Assembly (NCBI GenBank): GCA_023419055.1
Contig: JAEZYO010000720.1
Location: 1-13,251, forward strand
Length of the DNA stretch: 13,251 nt
Direction: 5' to 3'
From: Pseudomonadota bacterium
GTDB lineage: Bacteria; Myxococcota; Polyangia; Polyangiales; Polyangiaceae
The notes below the pieces were generated by a model. It saw nothing but the letters and a program-made list of their open reading frames with translations. It was not told where the DNA came from and did not search any database. This document shows, piece by piece, positions 1 through 5,200 of the stretch (positions are counted from its first letter, which is position 1; each line of letters opens with the position of its first letter). Made by a program: the position numbers and the translations under genes.

Positions 1-651
1 TACGTCGCGGCGAAGGGGACGGAGATCAGGCGCGATCGCGCCGGCCACCCCGTCTTGCGCATCGAGTCGCAGGGGCATGGCATCTACCCCGTGTCGCGTG
101 GAGCGCCTCTGCCGGAGCTCGCGCGAACCATCACTCCTTCGGATTACAAGCTGCTCCCGCTGCACACGACGCTCTGGGCTCGGCGCGCTCCGCAAGAGTC
201 CGGCGGCGAGCTCTGGACCAGCGGTGAGACCGGGTTCCTCGCCTACACCGGCGCCCGTCAGGGCCGCGTCGGCGCCTGGCTCGGAGCGTCCATGGCGGGC
301 AGCGAGTACGCCGGCGGGGTTCGGCCTCCATGGGGACTGCGCGCCTCGGTGGGCGCGCGCGGCGACTGGTTCTTGGATCCGGCCTACGTCGCGCCAGCAC
401 GCCACCGGGCGCTCTTCCCCCGCGAGCGGCCGATCGACGACGGTTACGTCTTCAATCCATACCTGGACGATCTCGCGCGGGAATGCTCAGGCTCGACGTG
501 CGCGCCGGCTCCGGCACCACCTCCCCCAGGCCTGACAGCGTCTGGGGCTGCAGGTGGGTTACTGCTGGGGCTCGGTCTCGTCTCTCTGCGCGCTCCGCGA
601 CGAGCGTTCGCAGGGTCCGGGCGATCTTGGCGGCGCACGCGCGAGCGGTGA
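1..651 (+). CDS. 5'-truncated unrecognised protein with hydrophobic C-terminal anchor
   Basis: The reading frame is open from base 1, so the gene starts left of the window; the Met codon at 55 is internal to continuous high-GC3 coding sequence and is probably not the start. The visible 216 residues include an HGIYPV stretch, a PPWGL motif and GDWFLDPAY. I do not recognise the family. The His-Gly-x-Tyr and WFLDPA pattern faintly recalls Vps62-like proteins, but this is a weak guess. The C-terminus has two Cys (codons 162 and 167), a Pro/Ala-rich linker, a short hydrophobic stretch (about codons 180-196, GGLLLGLGLVSL) and an Arg-rich tail. This layout resembles a degenerate MYXO-CTERM-type sorting signal or a single membrane anchor, so the protein may be exported and surface-held. 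Its last 200 bp overlap the oppositely oriented glycosyltransferase gene, and GC3 falls in that stretch, so the tail is less certain than the body. Confidence 0.6.
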   Translation, partial: YVAAKGTEIRRDRAGHPVLRIESQGHGIYPVSRGAPLPELARTITPSDYKLLPLHTTLWARRAPQESGGELWTSGETGFLAYTGARQGRVGAWLGASMAGSEYAGGVRPPWGLRASVGARGDWFLDPAYVAPARHRALFPRERPIDDGYVFNPYLDDLARECSGSTCAPAPAPPPPGLTASGAAGGLLLGLGLVSLRAPRRAFAGSGRSWRRTRER

Positions 652-1750
652 ACTCGGTCGCGCACGCGAGGCCTCGATTCCCGAGCGATAGGCGTAGCTC
701 CGGCTCGGCGAGCAACGTCGAGATGCGAGCCGAGAGATCCGCCACGTCGCCGAGCTTGAAGAGCATGGCGGCGTCATGCGCTCGCACGATCTCCGTGACC
801 GGCGCGATGTCCGCGGCCACCACCGGCTTCCCCATGGCCATGGCCTCGAGCATGAAATTCGGGCACCCCTCGAAGCGCGACGGCAGGACGAGCGCGTCGC
901 ACGCGGCATAGAACGAGGGCATGTCGCTCACGAAGCCGAGGAACGACAAGTTGTCCGCGCCGAGCTCGCTCGCCATGGTCTCGTATTCGCCGCGGCGGCT
1001 ACCATCCCCCGCGAGGATGAAGTGGGCGTCGGGGTGGCGGTTCTTCAGGGCCGCCGCCAGGGCGATGAAATCCTGCGGCCGCTTGGACCCGGTCAAGCGC
1101 GCGGCGTAGCCGACGACGTGCTTTTTTCCCGGCGGGCGGTAGCGCTCTGGATCGCCCGCGCCCGGGTGGAACAAGTCGGCGTCCACGCCGTTGCGGATGA
1201 TTTCACTCGGCGCTGGCACGAGTGAGCCGAAAGCGTCCAGCACCGCCTCGCCGTTGCAGAGCAGGAGGTCGGGCACCTGGAAGCGCGTAACGAGCCAGAG
1301 CGCGGTCTCTTGCACGAAGTTGACGTCGGTACCGCCGGCTCGCCAGACGATGGGGATTCCTGCGCGGCTCGCCACCATGCTGCCGGTGATCCAAGCGAAC
1401 GGCAGCGACGCGAGGATGATGTCGATGCCTTGTTCCTCGACCTGGCGCGTGATTTCGGACACGGCAGAGAGGCCGCACGTGAAATAACGCCACGGCAAAG
1501 TCAGCCTGCCGAAGCCCGCCTGTTTGCGCCAACCTCCGGGGAAATTTCGGGTTTCCACGATTCGATCCACCCCGCGCTGGCGCAGCCAGTCTCCGAGCAC
1601 GTTGCCAGGGCCGACCATCGGCACGACCTCCACGCCGAACTCGGGCAAGAGCGCGGACATGGTCGCGGCCTGGCGCTCGGCGCCACCGAAGAGCGGCGCG
1701 GGCTGAAGATACAAAGCCTTGATCCCGTTGCGCATCAGCTTGGTCGACAT
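452..1750 (-). CDS. GT-B glycosyltransferase, family 4-type
   Basis: Predicted cytoplasmic or membrane-associated retaining glycosyltransferase that moves a sugar from a nucleotide-sugar donor to a lipid, polysaccharide or other acceptor; the substrate cannot be read from the sequence. The 432-residue protein has the GT-B layout. The N-terminal Rossmann half carries the glycine loop FGGAERQ (21-27). The linker region has RNGVD (186-190). The C-terminal half has a donor-site Lys in GSKRP (221-225), AGDGS (247-251) and the EX7E motif with E294 and E302. The ATG at 1750 is preceded by AGGA four bases upstream (1758-1755); an alternative Met at residue 6 lacks such a site. Residues beyond about 392 form a tail not expected in the family, and this tail is what overlaps the gene at 1-651. 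The gene is divergent from the flippase-like gene at 1780, so the two may share a control region and a role in envelope glycan or lipid assembly (inference). Confidence 0.9.
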   Translation of the reverse strand: MSTKLMRNGIKALYLQPAPLFGGAERQAATMSALLPEFGVEVVPMVGPGNVLGDWLRQRGVDRIVETRNFPGGWRKQAGFGRLTLPWRYFTCGLSAVSEITRQVEEQGIDIILASLPFAWITGSMVASRAGIPIVWRAGGTDVNFVQETALWLVTRFQVPDLLLCNGEAVLDAFGSLVPAPSEIIRNGVDADLFHPGAGDPERYRPPGKKHVVGYAARLTGSKRPQDFIALAAALKNRHPDAHFILAGDGSRRGEYETMASELGADNLSFLGFVSDMPSFYAACDALVLPSRFEGCPNFMLEAMAMGKPVVAADIAPVTEIVRAHDAAMLFKLGDVADLSARISTLLAEPELRLSLGNRGLACATEFTARACAAKIARTLRTLVAERAERRDRAPAVTHLQPQTLSGLGEVVPEPARTSSLSIPARDRPGMD

Positions 1751-1779
1751 TACTTCCTCAATTCTTCCCGAAAGACGTC

Positions 1780-2781
1780 ATGAGTAGGAAACCGCAATGG
1801 CACGTCAAAGTGGTGCTGCTTCTAGTCGGAGTCGCGCTCGTCGTGCTGTTCGTGCACCGCATCGGAGCGCGCGCCATCGGCGCCGAGCTCGCGCGCGTCG
1901 GACCATCCGCCTTCTTGATCGTCGTTCCCTACGCTCTCGGCACTGCGCTCAGCGCCGTCCCCTGGTCTTGGCTGTTGCCCCAGGCTTCGCGCCCTCCGGC
2001 GGGCGCGCTGATCGCCGGCCGCTTCGCGGCGTCCGGCGCCAATTCTCTCTTGCCGTTCTTCGGGCTCGCGGGGGAGCCAGCCCGATTGCTGTGGTTGCCT
2101 GTGGATGCTCGCGCCGCGGGGCTCGCCGCGATCGTGGTCGATCGCGTCCTTTACAACTCCGGCAGCGCGCTGGTCCTTCTCGCCGGCGCGGCGATATCGC
2201 TGTCGACGCTCCTGCCCCGCTACCTGAGCGTTCTCGCGGCGGTGACCTCGCTCGTGATCCTGGCGGTGACGATCGGCGCGTTGTTCAGTGTGGCGCGCTT
2301 CGGGGTGGGCAGGCGCTTGCAGGGCCTGCTCGCGCGCGTCCTCGGTGACGCGTACCGAGACGGGAACTTCGGCGAGAAAGTGGACGCTTCGCTGCAGGGC
2401 CTGCTGCAGAAACCCAGGCGCCGGCTGGCTCGCGGTCTCGCGTTGCATTTCGTGGCGCGGCTGCTGATCGGACTCGAGGTCTACGTCGCGCTCTGGTGCC
2501 TCGGCGCGAACGCGAGCGTGGCGGACGCGCTCGTCCTTGCCACGGTGCCCATCGCGACCGCGCTCTTTGCCTCGTCCATCCCGAGCCAGATCGGCGTGCA
2601 GGAGGGCGCTCAGGCCTATACGTGCGCGGCGCTCGGGCTTCCCCCCGCGCTCGGCGTCGCGCTCGTCTTGCTGCAGCGCCTGCGTCAGCTCGCCTTCGTC
2701 TCCGCGACGCCGGTGCTGCTCGCGCTCGCCAGGGCTCGGAGCCCCATGGCGCTCGGCGCAGAAACGCCTCCGCCGAGCTGA
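1780..2781 (+). CDS. Flippase-like membrane protein (lysylphosphatidylglycerol synthase TM family, UPF0104)
   Basis: Polytopic inner-membrane protein of 333 residues, matching the transmembrane half of MprF and the free-standing UPF0104/HpnL-type proteins thought to move lipids or glycolipids across the membrane. Hydrophobic segments are visible at about 11-28, 43-60, 112-140, 148-171, 219-241, 248-266 and 285-317. Family hallmarks are the GEPARLLWL stretch (98-106, the usual GE..R motif) and the SIPSQIGVQEGA stretch (266-277, equivalent to the conserved P-S-x-x-G-x-x-E motif near the C-terminus). The catalytic aminoacyl-transferase half of MprF (DUF2156) is absent from this gene. The start at 1780 is chosen because the first helix begins ten residues later; the ribosome-binding site is weak (GAAAG). 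Only 29 bp separate it from the divergent glycosyltransferase start, so at least one promoter must lie within the neighbouring coding sequence or overlap the other. Exact substrate unknown. Confidence 0.87.
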   Translation: MSRKPQWHVKVVLLLVGVALVVLFVHRIGARAIGAELARVGPSAFLIVVPYALGTALSAVPWSWLLPQASRPPAGALIAGRFAASGANSLLPFFGLAGEPARLLWLPVDARAAGLAAIVVDRVLYNSGSALVLLAGAAISLSTLLPRYLSVLAAVTSLVILAVTIGALFSVARFGVGRRLQGLLARVLGDAYRDGNFGEKVDASLQGLLQKPRRRLARGLALHFVARLLIGLEVYVALWCLGANASVADALVLATVPIATALFASSIPSQIGVQEGAQAYTCAALGLPPALGVALVLLQRLRQLAFVSATPVLLALARARSPMALGAETPPPS

Positions 2782-2893
2782 TCCGAGGCGCCGCGCGTCG
2801 AGCACTGCGAAAGGCTCGCTGGCCGCTCGGTCAAGGCTTGTGCCAGAATTGTCGGCGCGCATCGTCGCAGATCCTGTTTCGCCCTAACGCTCC

Positions 2894-2909
2894 GCAATGC
2901 TCGTGCCAG
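2894..2909 (-). promoter_or_regulatory. Candidate sigma-54 (-24/-12) promoter, leftward
   Basis: Read on the minus strand, the sequence is ctggcacgagcattgc. It matches the RpoN consensus TGGCACG-R-N3-TTGC, with the invariant GG and GC dinucleotides ten bases apart; only the W after GC is missed. It lies in the non-coding gap between convergent genes and would transcribe leftward, antisense to the end of the flippase-like gene. A weaker, similar sequence with GA instead of GC sits on the same strand at 2831-2846. No convincing minus-strand gene follows, so the product could be an antisense or small RNA, or the match could be fortuitous. Confidence 0.4.
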
Positions 2910-2970
2910 AGAGCGAGAGCCTCCCCGGCATCACGAAAGCCGTCGCGAAAGAGGTCTCTCGCCCTCGCCG

Positions 2971-2986
2971 TGGCACGTTGGGTGCG
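2971..2986 (+). promoter_or_regulatory. Possible second sigma-54-like promoter, rightward
   Basis: The plus-strand sequence tggcacgttgggtgc has a perfect TGGCACG -24 half and a GC ten bases after the GG, but the -12 half is GTGC rather than TTGC and the position after TGGCACG is not a purine. It would drive transcription rightward, antisense to the CBS gene that ends at 2991. Weaker than the site at 2894-2909, but the two form an outward-facing pair. Confidence 0.22.
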
Positions 2987-2990
2987 CCTT

Positions 2991-3455
2991 TCACGAGGCA
3001 ACCCGCCCCTCTTTGCGGCGCTCCGTCACCGACGACAGAGTCTTCGCCACGCCGGGGATCGCGGGTATCCCGAGCGGCCCCGCGTGCGCCGTGCGCGCAA
3101 GGTCACCCAGAGTCACGATGCCGATCAACGTTCCGTTCGGCTCGACCACAGGCACGCGCCGCACTTGTTCGGCTTGCATCATCCGCTCGAGCTCACTCAA
3201 ACGAGTGTCGGGGTTGGCCGTGATCACCTTCTGGCTCATGGCGCTCGAAATCAGCGCGTCCCGAAGTGCAACGCCTTGAGTGTAGGCGGCCATCACGATG
3301 TCGCGGTCGGTGATCATGCCGACAGGGCGGCGGTCGTCGTCGATCACGACCAGACAACCGATATCCGCTTCCCACATCGTCCGAGCTGCCTGCTCCAAGG
3401 TCTGGTGAGCGAGACAGGTGAAGACGTTCTTCGTCATGGCTCTTTCGACTCTCAT
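2991..3455 (-). CDS. Tandem CBS-domain protein
   Basis: Small soluble protein of 154 residues made of one CBS pair (Bateman module) and little else. CBS domains typically bind adenine nucleotides or related ligands and report energy state, often acting on a partner enzyme, channel or kinase; the ligand and partner here are unknown. CBS1 spans about 6-60 (ending in GMITDRDIV) and CBS2 about 68-125 (ending in GIVTLGDLAR); a basic tail follows. The frame stays open upstream to 3560, but the ATG at 3455 is the likely start: GGAGG lies five bases upstream (3465-3461), and the residues encoded before it (Pro/Arg/Ser-rich) do not look like part of a CBS fold. The gene is divergent from nhaA (143-bp gap) and convergent with the flippase-like gene. 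A regulatory link to the antiporter is possible but only inferred from position. Confidence 0.9.
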   Translation of the reverse strand: MRVERAMTKNVFTCLAHQTLEQAARTMWEADIGCLVVIDDDRRPVGMITDRDIVMAAYTQGVALRDALISSAMSQKVITANPDTRLSELERMMQAEQVRRVPVVEPNGTLIGIVTLGDLARTAHAGPLGIPAIPGVAKTLSSVTERRKEGRVAS

Positions 3456-3460
3456 CGGGA

Positions 3461-3465
3461 CCTCC
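3461..3465 (-). promoter_or_regulatory. Ribosome-binding site that fixes the CBS gene start
   Basis: GGAGG on the minus strand, five bases before the ATG at 3455. It argues against the longer reading that would begin at 3560. Confidence 0.75.
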
Positions 3466-3554
3466 GCTCGTGGCGTATCCCTCCGTCGAGGCAAGCCTCG
3501 AGCCAAGAGTCCGCCGGAGCGCGATGGGAAGTCGTCGCTCGGTCCGGGGTGCTC

Positions 3555-3563
3555 TGGCATACT
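3555..3563 (+). promoter_or_regulatory. Candidate extended -10 element upstream of nhaA
   Basis: TGGCATACT in the 143-bp gap between the divergent CBS and nhaA genes resembles an extended -10 (TG-N-TATAAT type). No convincing -35 hexamer was seen 17 bases upstream. It sits about 35 bp before the chosen nhaA start. Weak evidence. Confidence 0.22.
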
Positions 3564-3598
3564 GCGCGCAACGGTCGAAGCATCTTCAGAGCATCGTC

Positions 3599-5089
3599 AT
3601 GAAGGGTGTGGCGAAAGGCGCCACAGGATCTGCGGAGGGTCGGGCCGCCCGCCGAGCGCTAGAGCATCACGTGGATCCCGAGCAATCGGCACTCAATTCG
3701 GAAACCGAGGTCCCCGCGCCTCCCGGCTCTTGGCAGCCGATGCGCAAACTCGCCCGCAAGGCGCTCGCGCCGGTCGAACGCTTCCTCTCGATCGAAGCCG
3801 CGAGCGGCGTCCTCTTGCTGCTCGTCGCCGTGCTCGCCCTGATCTGGGCGAACTCGCCCTGGGCGGGGCTCTACACGAGCCTCTGGCACACGCCGCTAGG
3901 CCTGCAGCTTGGCCGGTTCGCGTTCGAGCGCGACCTGCATTTTTGGATCAACGACGGGCTCATGACGGTCTTCTTCTTCGTCGTTGGCCTCGAGATCCGT
4001 CGCGAGATCCACCGCGGAGAGTTGAGCGAGCTCCGGCGCGCCGCGCTGCCCATCGCCGCGGCGCTCGGGGGCATGGCGGCGCCGGCCGCCTTGTTCCTGC
4101 TCTTCAACCACGGACGCGCCTCGAGCGTGGGCTGGGGCGTGCCGATGGCTACGGACATCGCGTTCGCGGTGGGCGTGCTGACGTTGCTCGGCAAACGTGT
4201 ACCAGCCGCGCTGCGAGTCCTCCTTTTGGCGCTCGCGGTCATCGACGACGTCGGCTCGATCCTCGTCATCGCCTTTTTCTACTCGACCGAGCTCGCTCCC
4301 GTGGGTTTCGTCGTCGCAAGCGCTGGCCTGCTGACGATCGTCTTGCTGCAGCGCACCGGCATCCGCTCGCCCTGGGCATACGTGCCGCCAGCCTTGCTCG
4401 CCTGGTCCGGCGCCTACGCCGCGGGCATTCATCCGACGCTCGCGGGCGTCGTGATAGGCCTCATGACACCCGTCACCGCCTGGTACGGCCGCGAGCGGTT
4501 CGTCGCCGTCGCGGAGACCCAGGTGGAGTCGCTCCGTTCAGCGACGCCGGGGGACGAGCGCGCCCTGCTGCCCCACCTCGACAAGCTGACGGCCGTTCAG
4601 CGCGAAGCCGTATCGCCGGTGGAGCGGCTCGAGCACGCTCTGCACGGGTGGGTGGCGTACGTCATCATGCCCCTCTTCGCGCTCGCCAACGCCGGCGTCC
4701 CGCTCGGCGCCGCGAGCCTCGAGGGCGACGGCCTTCGGGTCTTCTTGGGCGTGATGCTCGGCCTCGTCCTCGGCAAGCCGGTCGGCGTGCTCGGGCTCAC
4801 GTGGCTCGCGACCAAGGCTCGCCTCACTGCTTTACCCCGCGGAGTGAAGTGGACGAAGGTCACGGTCGTCGGCTTGTGCGCGGGCATCGGCTTTACGATG
4901 GCGCTCTTCATCGCTCAGCTCGCGTTCCCCCCGGGCCCTCTGCTCGAGACCGCGAAGCTTGCGATCTTGTGCGCCTCCGGTGTTTCCGCCGCGCTCGCCT
5001 ACGTGGTCGGCCGCTGGGCCCTGACGAGCCAGTCCGAGTCGGGGCAAGCCGCAACGCCGGCCGAAGCCGAGGCGTCGACCGTGGCTTGA
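3599..5089 (+). CDS. nhaA: Na+/H+ antiporter NhaA
   Basis: Inner-membrane antiporter that exports Na+ (or Li+) in exchange for protons, supporting pH and sodium homeostasis. The 496-residue product keeps the NhaA core: WINDGLMTVFFFVVGLEIRRE-like segment (116-136), ATDIAFAVGV with D186 (E. coli D133), ALAVIDDVGSI with the ion-binding pair D216-D217 (E. coli D163/D164), and GKPVG with K393 (E. coli K300). The protein is longer than the 388-residue E. coli protein because of an approximately 50-residue hydrophilic N-terminal extension, a charged loop at about 297-348 and a polar C-terminal tail. The frame is open back to 3470, but the ATG at 3599 is preferred since earlier starts would reach almost to the divergent CBS start; the Met at 3740 is also possible and would begin just before the first conserved helix region. 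No strong ribosome-binding site is visible at either. The PTS fusion gene follows 111 bp downstream. Confidence 0.95.
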   Translation: MKGVAKGATGSAEGRAARRALEHHVDPEQSALNSETEVPAPPGSWQPMRKLARKALAPVERFLSIEAASGVLLLLVAVLALIWANSPWAGLYTSLWHTPLGLQLGRFAFERDLHFWINDGLMTVFFFVVGLEIRREIHRGELSELRRAALPIAAALGGMAAPAALFLLFNHGRASSVGWGVPMATDIAFAVGVLTLLGKRVPAALRVLLLALAVIDDVGSILVIAFFYSTELAPVGFVVASAGLLTIVLLQRTGIRSPWAYVPPALLAWSGAYAAGIHPTLAGVVIGLMTPVTAWYGRERFVAVAETQVESLRSATPGDERALLPHLDKLTAVQREAVSPVERLEHALHGWVAYVIMPLFALANAGVPLGAASLEGDGLRVFLGVMLGLVLGKPVGVLGLTWLATKARLTALPRGVKWTKVTVVGLCAGIGFTMALFIAQLAFPPGPLLETAKLAILCASGVSAALAYVVGRWALTSQSESGQAATPAEAEASTVA

Positions 5090-5110
5090 GCCGGCCTCCT
5101 CCTCGCCGGC
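5090..5110 (+). terminator. Hairpin just after nhaA
   Basis: GCCGGC at 5090-5095 and again at 5105-5110 (each self-complementary) can pair around a nine-base CT-rich loop directly after the nhaA stop. There is no T-run, so it is not a classical intrinsic terminator; it may attenuate transcription or protect the 3' end. Confidence 0.25.
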
Positions 5111-5190
5111 CCAGGAGCTCGGGCGAAGACAAAGCGCCCTCTCCCACTCCCACGGGTCGGGCGCACGGGCCCTCCGGGTCGTAAAGTGTC

Positions 5191-5195
5191 GGAGG
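5191..5195 (+). promoter_or_regulatory. Ribosome-binding site that fixes the PTS fusion start
   Basis: GGAGG five bases before the ATG at 5201. A GTG at 5186 is in frame, but it lies upstream of this site and would make it part of the coding sequence, so 5201 is the better start. Confidence 0.8.
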
Positions 5196-5200
5196 ACCAG

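Noticed and set aside
1214..1229. TGGCACG -24-like sequence on the plus strand
   Set aside because: No TTGC-like -12 half at the right spacing, and it lies within the glycosyltransferase gene.
1822..2862. Minus-strand frame that would lie downstream of the leftward sigma-54-like site
   Set aside because: Tempting as its target gene, but the product is Arg/Glu/Gln/His-rich and antisense to a protein with clear family motifs, so it looks like a shadow.
2897..3223. Small plus-strand frame starting in the gap after the flippase-like gene
   Set aside because: It runs antisense to the CBS gene, is Pro/Arg/Ser-rich and has no ribosome-binding site or motif.
3555..3570. Sigma-54 reading of the TGGCATACT region before nhaA
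   Set aside because: GG and GC have the right spacing, but five other consensus positions are missed; an extended -10 reading is at least as good.
3418..5184. 588-residue plus-strand frame overlapping nhaA
   Set aside because: Alternative frame of nhaA; Arg/Ala/Pro-rich with no domain, while the nhaA frame has all antiporter motifs.
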